Notes: a model not told the origin generated them from the letters alone. Positions 1 to 7,645 are shown, counted from the first letter of the stretch. The stretch: DNA of 10,958 nt from an uncultured Bacteroidales bacterium (GCA_903873355.1 CAIQOG010000019.1:1-10958); one strand, 5' to 3'. Numbers and translations are program-made.

Positions 1-68
1 AGCATTTGAGATCATGTCTTGTGCAGTCTGGAACCATTTCCCAATTATGAAGAAATTCTACAAATTGA

Positions 69-1160
69 GTTCACGGCATTTGTAAAATTGAACTTCCTGA
101 AATTTCGCCAATCATAGGTTCTGCCCGAACAGAGTTTTACCGCAACAAACTTGAATTTACGTTCTCAAACAAACGCTGGCGTACCTACGAAGAAATGACC
201 GAAGGCAAGCAATTCGACACTATGAATGCCGTCGGGTATCATATTCAGGGACAATTTGATAAAGTGTTGGACATTAATAAATGCTGGCTGCAGGACGACA
301 TTTCAAACCAACTGCGCAATGAAATAAAGCGATATGCACTTGAACATGAGTTGACATTCTTCGATCTTCGTATTCAGGAAGGTTTTCTACGCACCATGCT
401 GGTTCGTACCACATCCACCGGCGAATTGATGCTTATTATGGTATTCTTTCACGAAGATAAAACTGCCCGCGAAGCTCTGTTACAACACATTGACGATAAA
501 TTTCCACAAATCACATCGTTGTTATACGTGATAAATTCTAAAGCCAACGACACGATAACCGACCAGGAAGTAGTTGTTTTCAAAGGTAATGAATGTATTT
601 ACGAAGAAATGGAAGGACTGAAATTCAAAATCGGACCTAAATCCTTTTATCAGACCAACTCCGAACAGGCTTATGAACTTTATAAAGTAGCACGCAATTT
701 TGCCGGACTTACCGGCAACGAACTTGTTTATGACTTATACACCGGAACAGGAACAATTGCTAACTTTGTGGCACATCAGGCGCGGCAGGTAATAGGAATT
801 GAATATGTACCTGAGGCTATTGAAGATGCAGTTTTAAACTCGAAATTAAACAAAATTGAGAACACCTTGTTTTATGCCGGGGATATGAAAGACATTCTGA
901 ATGCCGGTTTTATTGAAAAACATGGTAAACCGGATGTTATTATCACTGATCCGCCACGTGCCGGAATGCACACCGATGTAATTGATGCAATTCTGTTTGC
1001 ACAACCAGCTCGCATTGTGTATGTTAGTTGTAATCCGGCAACTCAGGCACGGGATTTGTATTTGTTGGACAACGTTTATAAAGTCACTGCCGTTCAACCT
1101 GTAGATATGTTTCCGCATACGCATCATGTGGAAAATGTTGTTTTACTGGAGTTAAGGTAA
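69..1160 (+). CDS. rlmD: 23S rRNA (uracil-5-)-methyltransferase RlmD, 5' part missing or frame-broken
   Basis: This is a class I SAM-dependent methyltransferase of the RumA/TrmA family that makes 5-methyluridine in 23S rRNA (the U1939-type site). Numbering from the ATG at 195, visible family marks are FYQTN (151-155), SAM motif I DLYTGTGTIANF (180-191), TDPPRAGM (251-258), the catalytic nucleophile Cys279 in SCNPAT, and the general base Glu313 in HHVEN. Cys30 (INKCW) matches the fourth Fe-S ligand of RumA. Similarity clearly starts before that ATG: codons from about 90 read ELPEISPIIGS and then TEFYRNKLEFTFSNKRW, typical of Bacteroidota RlmD, so 195 is not the true start. In-frame stops lie at 48-50 and 66-68. 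The TRAM domain and the first three Fe-S cysteines would lie before the window or in the disturbed first ~110 bases. The family is about 470 residues, so roughly the last three quarters are present. Family assignment is very sure; whether the gene is intact is not. Confidence 0.9.
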   Translation, partial: VHGICKIELPEISPIIGSARTEFYRNKLEFTFSNKRWRTYEEMTEGKQFDTMNAVGYHIQGQFDKVLDINKCWLQDDISNQLRNEIKRYALEHELTFFDLRIQEGFLRTMLVRTTSTGELMLIMVFFHEDKTAREALLQHIDDKFPQITSLLYVINSKANDTITDQEVVVFKGNECIYEEMEGLKFKIGPKSFYQTNSEQAYELYKVARNFAGLTGNELVYDLYTGTGTIANFVAHQARQVIGIEYVPEAIEDAVLNSKLNKIENTLFYAGDMKDILNAGFIEKHGKPDVIITDPPRAGMHTDVIDAILFAQPARIVYVSCNPATQARDLYLLDNVYKVTAVQPVDMFPHTHHVENVVLLELR

Positions 1161-1238
1161 ATTGGTGATTGGTGATTGGTTAATCGGTTAATTGGTAATT
1201 GGTTGATCGGAAATTGGAAATTGATAATTGGAAATTGA
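1161..1238. repeat. Degenerate 7-8 bp tandem repeat (ATTGGTN/ATTGGTTA type)
   Basis: Directly after the rlmD stop codon the sequence divides into ten consecutive units and a partial one: ATTGGTG, ATTGGTG, ATTGGTTA, ATCGGTTA, ATTGGTA, ATTGGTTG, ATCGGAA, ATTGGAA, ATTGATA, ATTGGAA, ATTGA. Unit length switches between 7 and 8. The tract ends 14 bases before the ATG at 1253 and fills nearly the whole gap between the two genes. No TAnnTTTG promoter element is visible in it. Function is unknown; it could be a slippage-prone spacer or a dispersed genomic repeat. Confidence 0.8.
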
Positions 1239-1252
1239 ATAAATAAAAACAT

Positions 1253-4200
1253 ATGCAAAATCAGGTTTTTCAAACGAATTCACCTACCCGATGGAAAAGC
1301 TTTATTTGGGTGGTTCGTATATTTCTTGTATTCCTATTTGTAATTATTGCTTCTGTTGCTATATCGTTGTTCAACAAACGAGACTATGACTTGAAAGTTC
1401 TTACTTACAACGATAAGAAATTACCCGACCTGAACACCGATAAAACCAAAACCTATGTCTCGAAAGACGACCAGTTAGCTTTTGCAAAACAGCTGAAATT
1501 ATATCAAAAGAAAATAAAAAGCACTCACAAGCATATTAAACACACAACCTCAGCCGAAATAAACAAATTTCTCCCTGTCAGTGCTGCTTTCTATGTTAAC
1601 TGGAATATAAACTCAGGCATTTCGTTGCATAAAAATATCACCAAATTAAACATGGTGCTCCCGGAATGGCTGTTCATAAAAGATTCAAAAGGAACCATTG
1701 AATCACAGATTCAAAGTGAAACATTAGAATTTATACAGAACAACAAAGTGGCAGTTGTGCCTATGTTAAGTAACTTCTGGAAAGGGAATTTTAATGGGGA
1801 CAGCACTTTGGTTGTGCTCAAAAACCCAAAATTACGTAAAACACTTATTTCACGTATTAAAAATTTGCTTGAAAATAATGATTTTCAGGGCATTAATATA
1901 GATATTGAAAAACTTCCCGAAGGCTCAGATCAGTATCTTTTACAATTTTCAAAAGAACTGTCAGAAACACTTCACGAAGAGGGTTTCTTAGTAACAATTG
2001 ATATTGACCCAACCGATAGAGTCTCAACTTATAAAGAGTTGGCACGTTACTACGATTTTATTTTTGTGATGGCTTACAACGAACATTTTTCGGAAAGTGA
2101 ACCGGGTAGTATTTCATCCTTGTATTTTGTGGAAAATGCAATTGATGAAGCGATGAAAGAAGTTCCATCGGAGAAAATTGTACTTTGTGTAGCTGGTTAC
2201 GGATTCGACTGGATTAAACAAAACACCCGCAAAAAGGCAGTTTACACCTGCAAACCTATCACATATCAATCATTGATTTCAAAAGCAAACGAACTCAATG
2301 AGCCAGTTTATTTCAACTTCAGCCAGGCTGATCTGACATTAAAATTTATCGATAATTATAATCTGGAACACGAAATGCATTGTATTGATGCAGCCGGCGC
2401 TTTCAATATTATTCGCACAGCTCAGGATTATCATGCAGCAGGTGTTTCGTTGTGGTATCTCGGTTCAGAAGATGATCGTTTATGGAAATTCTATGGTCAG
2501 GATTTAGATGCTACATCACTAAAAACAAAAGGCTTCAATTATCACAAACTGGAATATATTCAATCAATTTCAGCTGTAAACTATGAAGGGAAAGGCGAAA
2601 TACTGGAAATGACGAGCATACCGGATCATGGTCATGTGGCCATAGAATATAATCAGCAAGATGCCCTGATAACGAATGAAACATATGATGATTATCCAAG
2701 TTCGTACATGATTAAACGCTATGGTGCTGATAAACCCAAGGAACTTGCCTTTACTTTCGATGATGGACCAAGTAACGAATATACGCCAAAAATTCTTGAA
2801 ATACTTAAAAAGAAAAAAGTACCGGCAGCATTCTTTGTAACGGGACAAAATATACAAAATAATATTCCGCTTATTCGTCGGGAATATCGGGAAGGTCATG
2901 AGATTGGTAATCACACCTTTACACATCCGAATCTGGAATTAACCACCGATACCCGCGAACGTATTGAACTTCGGTCGACACGTCTTTTGATGGAAAGTGT
3001 TCTGAATTACTCGACACTCTTATTCCGTCCACCATATATTACTGACGCTGAACCTAAAAACCTGTCCCAGATTAAATCCCTGTCAATTGCACACGATGAA
3101 GGTTTTATATCCGTTACCACCTTTATCGACCCGAACGACTGGCAGGAAGATATATCAGCGGACACAATTGTTTTACGAACACTTCAAAATGTAAAAAACG
3201 GAAATATTATTTTGATGCATGATGCCGGTGGTGACCGCTCTGCTACAATAAAAGCGTTGCCAATTATTATTGATTCACTAAGAGCAAGAGGTTACGAATT
3301 TGTATCCGTTTCGCATCTGATGGGCAAAACCCGCGACCAGGTAATGCCACCGGTACAAAGCAAATTCATGCTAACTGACAAACTGGACCTTACTTTCTTT
3401 ACACTGACTTTTATATGGGAACATTTCCTGAACGGATTCTTTATCGTTGCTATTGTTCTGATTATCTCACGACTACTATCATTAGCAATTCTGGCTTTGT
3501 TGCAGCGATATAAAGAAAGGAAAGGAAATAAAAATAAACTTGTTGATTACCATCCGTTGGTTAGCATTATTGTTCCGGCTTACAACGAGGAAGTAAATGC
3601 CGTTCGGACTGTGGATTATCTGCTGAAATCTACATATCCGGATATTGAAGTGATTTTTGTGGATGATGGTTCGAAAGACAGCACTCTTGATATTGTTAGT
3701 AAGTCTTTTGCCGGAAATTTGAAGGTAAAAGTACTGACCAAACCAAATGGTGGAAAAGCTGCTGCCTTGAACTTTGGGATTGAAAATGCAAACGGTGAAA
3801 TTTTGGTTTGTATTGATGCTGACACCATTCTGCCTTACGATGCAATTGCAAAAATGATTCCATTCTTTACCGACGACAAAGTCGGTGCTGTGGCAGGAAA
3901 TGTTCGGGTTGGAAACACACTCAATCTGCTTACCAACTGGCAATCAATTGAATATACCACCAGTCAGAATTTCGACCGTAGAGCTTACGATGCAGCAAAT
4001 GCTATACTGGTTGTACCGGGAGCTATTGGTGCATTCCGAAAAACAGCTATGGTAGAAATAGATGGTTTCACTACTGATACGCTGGCTGAAGACTGTGACC
4101 TGACACTCCGAATGTTACGTGCCGGATATACTATCCGCTCCTGCAACGAAGCACTTGCTCTGACCGAAGCTCCGGAAAGTCTACAGGGATTTCTCAAACA

Positions 4201-4624
4201 ACGCTCACGCTGGACATTCGGTATGATGCAAAGTTTCTGGAAACATCGCGACCTGTTGTTCAGTTTTAAAAAACCAAACATTGGTTTGATAGCTTTACCA
4301 AACCTGTTGATATTCAACTTTATCATACCACTTTTCTCACCATTAGTTGATATTCTGTTTATCATTGGGTTGTTCTCTCACGATGCCGATCAGTATATAT
4401 TCTTCTATCTGCTTTACTATTTTGTAGATTGTATAATTGCTTCAATGGCTTATCATTTCGACAATCAGAAATTCGATTTGAAAAAAGCTCTGTACTTGTT
4501 TGTTCAACGTTTTATTTACCGTCAATTACTGTTTTATGTATTGTTTAAAGCATACAAAAAAGCACTCAAAGGTGAACTTGTAAGCTGGGGTGTTTTGAAA
4601 AGAACTGGTAACGTAAAAGATTAA
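1253..4624 (+). CDS. Trimodular membrane protein: GH18-like domain, CE4 polysaccharide deacetylase, GT2 processive glycosyltransferase
   Basis: This 1123-residue protein probably makes and tailors a beta-linked, GlcNAc-type exopolysaccharide at the inner membrane. A membrane anchor lies at ~17-40. A GH18-like region (~105-415) carries QGINIDIE (212-219, possible acid Glu219) and MAYN (273-276). A CE4/NodB domain (~497-690) has every canonical motif: TFDDGP (501-506), HTFTH (554-558), RPPY (592-595), DPNDW (626-630) and LMHD (654-657). A membrane segment follows at ~722-750. The GT2 domain (~768-1000) has VDDGS (803-807), DAD (854-856), the acid pair ED (946-947) and QRSRW (983-987), as in cellulose, chitin and poly-GlcNAc synthases. 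More hydrophobic segments lie at ~1008-1045, 1048-1066 and 1080-1098. The inferred topology puts GH18 and CE4 in the periplasm and GT2 in the cytoplasm. In the Pga system these jobs are split between PgaB (deacetylase and hydrolase) and PgaC (synthase). No PgaA-like porin or PgaD is in the window. Domain calls are sure; the polymer is inferred. Confidence 0.93.
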   Translation: MQNQVFQTNSPTRWKSFIWVVRIFLVFLFVIIASVAISLFNKRDYDLKVLTYNDKKLPDLNTDKTKTYVSKDDQLAFAKQLKLYQKKIKSTHKHIKHTTSAEINKFLPVSAAFYVNWNINSGISLHKNITKLNMVLPEWLFIKDSKGTIESQIQSETLEFIQNNKVAVVPMLSNFWKGNFNGDSTLVVLKNPKLRKTLISRIKNLLENNDFQGINIDIEKLPEGSDQYLLQFSKELSETLHEEGFLVTIDIDPTDRVSTYKELARYYDFIFVMAYNEHFSESEPGSISSLYFVENAIDEAMKEVPSEKIVLCVAGYGFDWIKQNTRKKAVYTCKPITYQSLISKANELNEPVYFNFSQADLTLKFIDNYNLEHEMHCIDAAGAFNIIRTAQDYHAAGVSLWYLGSEDDRLWKFYGQDLDATSLKTKGFNYHKLEYIQSISAVNYEGKGEILEMTSIPDHGHVAIEYNQQDALITNETYDDYPSSYMIKRYGADKPKELAFTFDDGPSNEYTPKILEILKKKKVPAAFFVTGQNIQNNIPLIRREYREGHEIGNHTFTHPNLELTTDTRERIELRSTRLLMESVLNYSTLLFRPPYITDAEPKNLSQIKSLSIAHDEGFISVTTFIDPNDWQEDISADTIVLRTLQNVKNGNIILMHDAGGDRSATIKALPIIIDSLRARGYEFVSVSHLMGKTRDQVMPPVQSKFMLTDKLDLTFFTLTFIWEHFLNGFFIVAIVLIISRLLSLAILALLQRYKERKGNKNKLVDYHPLVSIIVPAYNEEVNAVRTVDYLLKSTYPDIEVIFVDDGSKDSTLDIVSKSFAGNLKVKVLTKPNGGKAAALNFGIENANGEILVCIDADTILPYDAIAKMIPFFTDDKVGAVAGNVRVGNTLNLLTNWQSIEYTTSQNFDRRAYDAANAILVVPGAIGAFRKTAMVEIDGFTTDTLAEDCDLTLRMLRAGYTIRSCNEALALTEAPESLQGFLKQRSRWTFGMMQSFWKHRDLLFSFKKPNIGLIALPNLLIFNFIIPLFSPLVDILFIIGLFSHDADQYIFFYLLYYFVDCIIASMAYHFDNQKFDLKKALYLFVQRFIYRQLLFYVLFKAYKKALKGELVSWGVLKRTGNVKD

Positions 4625-4653
4625 TTATCAGAATTATAGTCATTTGAAAAACA

Positions 4654-4701
4654 AAAAATAACGCAAAAAATTGGCGATTGTCATATTTTTGCGTTATTTT
4701 T
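4654..4701. terminator. Perfect 16-bp inverted repeat, probable (bidirectional) terminator
   Basis: The arms at 4654-4669 and 4686-4701 are exact reverse complements (AAAAATAACGCAAAAA and its complement) around a 16-base loop. The right arm runs through T-rich sequence, as expected for an intrinsic terminator of the large upstream gene, which ends 29 bases before. The stem has only three G-C pairs, so it may be weak. The T-run in the right arm also forms part of a promoter-like box for the next gene. Confidence 0.55.
4684..4691 (+). promoter_or_regulatory. Possible -7 promoter element for the YghO-like gene
   Basis: TATTTTTG fits the Bacteroidota -7 consensus TAnnTTTG and lies 44 bases before the ATG at 4736. 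No TTG -33 box is found at the usual 19-21 base spacing, so this rests on the -7 box and position alone. Confidence 0.35.
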
Positions 4702-4735
4702 ACGCCACTTTAATTATAAAATAACACCTTAAATT

Positions 4736-5860
4736 ATGGCAGTAACCATCCGTGAAGTAAGTTCAAAAAAAGAATTAAAACAGTATATCTGGTTTGGCAT
4801 AAACCTCTATAAAGATTGTGAATTTGCCGCTCCACCGTTGTTAATGGACGATTTACTAAATCTGACCAAAGGCAAAAATCCTGCACTCGATTTTTGTGAA
4901 GCAAGCTATTTCATGGCTTTCAAAAACAATAAAATAGCCGGACGCATTGCCTGTATTATCAATCCTGTATCAAACGAAACCTGGAATGAAAAACATGCCC
5001 GTTTTGGTTGGTGCGATTATATCGACGACGTTGAAGTTTCCACAGCGCTTTTCGACACAGCAATTAAATGGGCAAAAGAGCGTGGTATGACTGCTATTCA
5101 TGGTCCACTTGGATTTACCGATTTCGACCGCGAGGGAATGTTGATTGAAGGTTATGATCAGATTGGAACAATGGCTACCAATTATAATTATCCGTATTAC
5201 GTTAAACATATTGAGGATTATGGTTTCGAAAAAGATATTGACTGGAAAGAATATAAAATTACTGTTCCTGAAGTTTTCCCCGAAAAATATTTTCGGATTG
5301 CTGATATTGTAAAACAAAAATATAATCTGAAGTCGGTTAAGGCTAAATCCAGAAAAGAAATTGTTGAGAAATACTCGCTGAAAATCTTTGATTTACTTAA
5401 CCTGTGTTATTCTCACTTATATGGTTTCACAAAATTAAACCAGAAACAGGTTGACTTTTATATTAAATTGTATTTCAGCTTTTTCCGTCTCGACACGGTT
5501 TCAATTGTTGTTGACGAAAATGATGACGTAGTTGCACTCGGAATTGCCATGCCAAGTTTTACCAAAGCTCAACAAAAAGCAAAAGGAAGCTTATTCCCAT
5601 TCGGTTGGTATTATATGCTTCATGCTTTGAATAAAAATGATGTAGTGGATTTATACCTCATGGCTGTTCATCCTGATTATCAAAACAAAGGTGTGAATTC
5701 GGTAATGTTTGCCGACATTATGCCTGCCAGTGCTAAAAATGGCTATAAATTTGCTGAAAGTAATCCGGAGTTGGAAACAAATGTAAAAATGTCTTCACAA
5801 TGGGGAAGCTTTGAACATGTAAACCACAAGAAAAGAAGAGCTTATATTAAACATTTTTGA
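4736..5860 (+). CDS. YghO-like GNAT-fold protein, function unknown
   Basis: This 374-residue soluble protein has no signal peptide or membrane segment. It resembles the YghO-type proteins that databases usually label N-acetyltransferase. The central block has the typical run GWCDYIDD (91-98), then HGPLGFTDFDREGMLIEGYD (122-141) and TNYNYPYYVKHIE (148-160). The C-terminal half has a GNAT-like acyl-CoA-binding stretch, DLYLMAVHPDYQNKGVN (305-321), where QNKGVN stands where the Q/R-x-x-G-x-G/A loop is expected. An earlier strand pair (KIAGRIACII, 66-75) suggests a second GNAT-like lobe. The family's substrate is not known to me, so no reaction is assigned. It is flanked by an inverted repeat upstream and a strong terminator downstream, so it is probably transcribed alone. 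The ATG at 4736 is the first start and begins the conserved region. Confidence 0.8.
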   Translation: MAVTIREVSSKKELKQYIWFGINLYKDCEFAAPPLLMDDLLNLTKGKNPALDFCEASYFMAFKNNKIAGRIACIINPVSNETWNEKHARFGWCDYIDDVEVSTALFDTAIKWAKERGMTAIHGPLGFTDFDREGMLIEGYDQIGTMATNYNYPYYVKHIEDYGFEKDIDWKEYKITVPEVFPEKYFRIADIVKQKYNLKSVKAKSRKEIVEKYSLKIFDLLNLCYSHLYGFTKLNQKQVDFYIKLYFSFFRLDTVSIVVDENDDVVALGIAMPSFTKAQQKAKGSLFPFGWYYMLHALNKNDVVDLYLMAVHPDYQNKGVNSVMFADIMPASAKNGYKFAESNPELETNVKMSSQWGSFEHVNHKKRRAYIKHF

Positions 5861-5872
5861 CAAAATTACAAA

Positions 5873-5907
5873 TTGAGCAGTACTAAAACTACTGCTCAAG
5901 TTTTTTT
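5873..5907 (+). terminator. Rho-independent terminator of the YghO-like gene
   Basis: A perfect 10-bp stem (TTGAGCAGTA at 5873-5882 with TACTGCTCAA at 5890-5899) encloses a 7-base loop and is followed, after one G, by seven Ts (5901-5907). It lies 12 bases after the stop codon. Confidence 0.88.
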
Positions 5908-5911
5908 AAAT

Positions 5912-5941
5912 ATTAGTTATTGGTAAGTAGTTGATTGGTTA
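5912..5941. repeat. Short relic of the ATTGGTN 7-8 bp repeat
   Basis: Four units, ATTAGTT, ATTGGTA, AGTAGTTG and ATTGGTTA, follow the terminator. Two of them are identical to units in the 1161-1238 tract, and the string TGATTGGTTA occurs in both places. As in the first tract, it lies in the leader of a downstream gene, here nadB. Confidence 0.5.
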
Positions 5942-6015
5942 TTTGACCGGAGAATTAAAGATGGGTTGTTTAATTCAGTCATGGTTCTTTTGTCTTGGTT
6001 CTAAAATCTAACGTA

Positions 6016-7593
6016 ATGACACGCAAATTCGATTTTTTGGTTATTGGTAGCGGTATTGCAGGTATCAGCTTTGCGCTTAAAGCTGCGAAATTTGGCAAAG
6101 TAGCTTTGCTCAGTAAAACCGTACTCGAAGAATCAAACACTACTTATGCACAGGGGGGCATAGCTTCGGTAATGTACGAGCCTGATAATTTCGAAAAGCA
6201 TATTCAGGACACGCTAATTGCTGGTGACGGGCATTGTAATCTTGAAGCTGTTGAAAAAGTAGTTTATGAAGCTCCCGGACAAATAAACGAACTTCTGAAC
6301 TGGGGCGTGGATTTCGATAAAAACGAAAACGGTCATTTTGACCTGCACCGCGAAGGCGGACACTCTGAAAACCGCATTTTACATCACAAGGACAATACCG
6401 GATTCGAAATTCAGAATAGTCTGATACGCCAGGTAAAATCTCATCCCGAAATTGAAGTTTTCGAAAATTATTTTGCCATTGAAATCCTCACTCAGCACCA
6501 TTTAGGTGAAGTGGTAACTCATCATTCGCCTGATATTGAATGCTATGGAGCATACGTTCTGAATCAGCAAAGTAATAATATTCATACTTTCCTGGCTAAA
6601 GTAACACTTCTTGCCACCGGAGGAATCGGTACAGTTTATGCTACTACCACCAATCCCGGTATAGCAACCGGCGATGGAATTGCTATGGTACATCGTGCAC
6701 GTGGAATTATTAACGATATGGAATTCGTTCAGTTTCATCCAACCGGGCTGTATCATCCCGGCGATCGTCCTACATACCTGATTTCCGAAGCAATTCGTGG
6801 TTATGGTGCAGTTCTTCGTACAAAAGATGGGAAAGAGTTTATGCATAAATATGATGAACGGGGTTCACTTGCACCACGCGACATTGTGGCACGTGCTATT
6901 GATAATGAAATGAAACTTCACGGTCATGATTATGTGTATCTGGATGTAACTCACAAAAATCCGAAACAAACAAAAGAACATTTCCCGAATATCTATAAAA
7001 AGTGTCTGGAACTCGACATTGATATTACAAAAGATTATATTCCTGTTTCGCCTATCCAACACTATCTTTGTGGAGGAATTACTGTTGATCTAAACGGAAA
7101 AACATCTATCAACCGTCTCTATGCTGCAGGTGAATGCTCCTGTACCGGACTACACGGAGCAAATCGCCTGGCGTCCAACTCACTCATTGAAGGTATCGTA
7201 TATGCCGATGCTGCAGTAATAGATGCTTCAGAAAAACTTAAATACATTGAATATAACGAGTTTATTCCAGATTGGAACGATGAAGGCACCCGGCTTCCCG
7301 AAGAAATGGTATTGATAACTCAGAGCTTCCGCGAGGTTGAACAAATCATGAGTACCTATGTGGGCATTGTACGCTCCAACCTGCGTCTGCATCGTGCAAT
7401 GAGTCGTCTTGAAATTCTATATCGCGAAACTGAAGCTTTATTTGAAAAATCAGTTGTCTCACGTGAAATCTGTGAGCTTCGAAACGTTATTAGCGTGGCC
7501 TATCTGATTATTAAACACGCTCTTCGTCGTAAAGAAAGTCGGGGATTGCATTATACAGTTGATTATCCAAAACGGATGAGAAATGAGAACTGA
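6016..7593 (+). CDS. nadB: L-aspartate oxidase
   Basis: NadB is a cytoplasmic FAD enzyme that oxidises L-aspartate to iminoaspartate, the first step of de novo NAD synthesis. NadA (quinolinate synthase) then uses the product. The 525 residues match the usual length. Visible marks are the FAD dinucleotide motif GSGIAG (11-16), TTYAQGGIA (42-50), and HREGGHSENR (111-120), whose Glu113 matches the residue that separates aspartate oxidases from succinate dehydrogenases. Others are FVQFHPTGLY (237-246), LAPRDIVARA with the catalytic-type Arg288, QHYLCGGI with His349, and the ligand-binding GANRLASNSLIEG near the FAD site. An upstream TTG at 5995 is open in frame, but the ATG at 6016 starts the normal N-terminus (MTRKFDFLVIG) and is preferred. 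nadA and nadC are not in the window. A promoter is not clear: TTCTTTTG at 5985-5992 differs from TAnnTTTG at one position. Confidence 0.96.
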   Translation: MTRKFDFLVIGSGIAGISFALKAAKFGKVALLSKTVLEESNTTYAQGGIASVMYEPDNFEKHIQDTLIAGDGHCNLEAVEKVVYEAPGQINELLNWGVDFDKNENGHFDLHREGGHSENRILHHKDNTGFEIQNSLIRQVKSHPEIEVFENYFAIEILTQHHLGEVVTHHSPDIECYGAYVLNQQSNNIHTFLAKVTLLATGGIGTVYATTTNPGIATGDGIAMVHRARGIINDMEFVQFHPTGLYHPGDRPTYLISEAIRGYGAVLRTKDGKEFMHKYDERGSLAPRDIVARAIDNEMKLHGHDYVYLDVTHKNPKQTKEHFPNIYKKCLELDIDITKDYIPVSPIQHYLCGGITVDLNGKTSINRLYAAGECSCTGLHGANRLASNSLIEGIVYADAAVIDASEKLKYIEYNEFIPDWNDEGTRLPEEMVLITQSFREVEQIMSTYVGIVRSNLRLHRAMSRLEILYRETEALFEKSVVSREICELRNVISVAYLIIKHALRRKESRGLHYTVDYPKRMRNEN

Positions 7594-7645
7594 GTTTCGT
7601 TTGATTGTTAAGCAATTTAAATAAAAAAAAGATATTGCAAACTCA
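7591..7645 (+). other. Interrupted inverted repeat after nadB
   Basis: TGAGTTT (7591-7597, including the nadB stop codon) pairs with AAACTCA (7639-7645), and GCAAT (7612-7616) pairs with ATTGC (7634-7638), with a 14-base bulge on the left side. The apical loop holds a run of As rather than Ts. It may be a weak terminator or a chance pairing. Confidence 0.25.

Noticed and set aside
1161..1238. CRISPR array or iteron-type replication origin
   Set aside because: Units are only 7-8 bp with no spacers, there are no cas or replication-initiator genes nearby, and the gene context is ordinary chromosomal.
3482..3943. Reverse-strand open frames inside the polysaccharide gene (also at 2570-2926 and 3985-4365)
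   Set aside because: They lie opposite clear GT2 and CE4 motifs on the forward strand, show no recognisable family features, and have cysteine- and asparagine-rich, noncoding-like composition.
4654..4707. H-type pseudoknot riboswitch
   Set aside because: The single base between the main stem and the second pairing arm cannot span a 16-bp stem, so only alternative hairpins are geometrically possible.
5995..6015. TTG start for nadB seven codons upstream of the chosen ATG
   Set aside because: The added residues are not part of the conserved NadB N-terminus, and the ATG at 6016 gives the normal distance to the GSGIAG motif.
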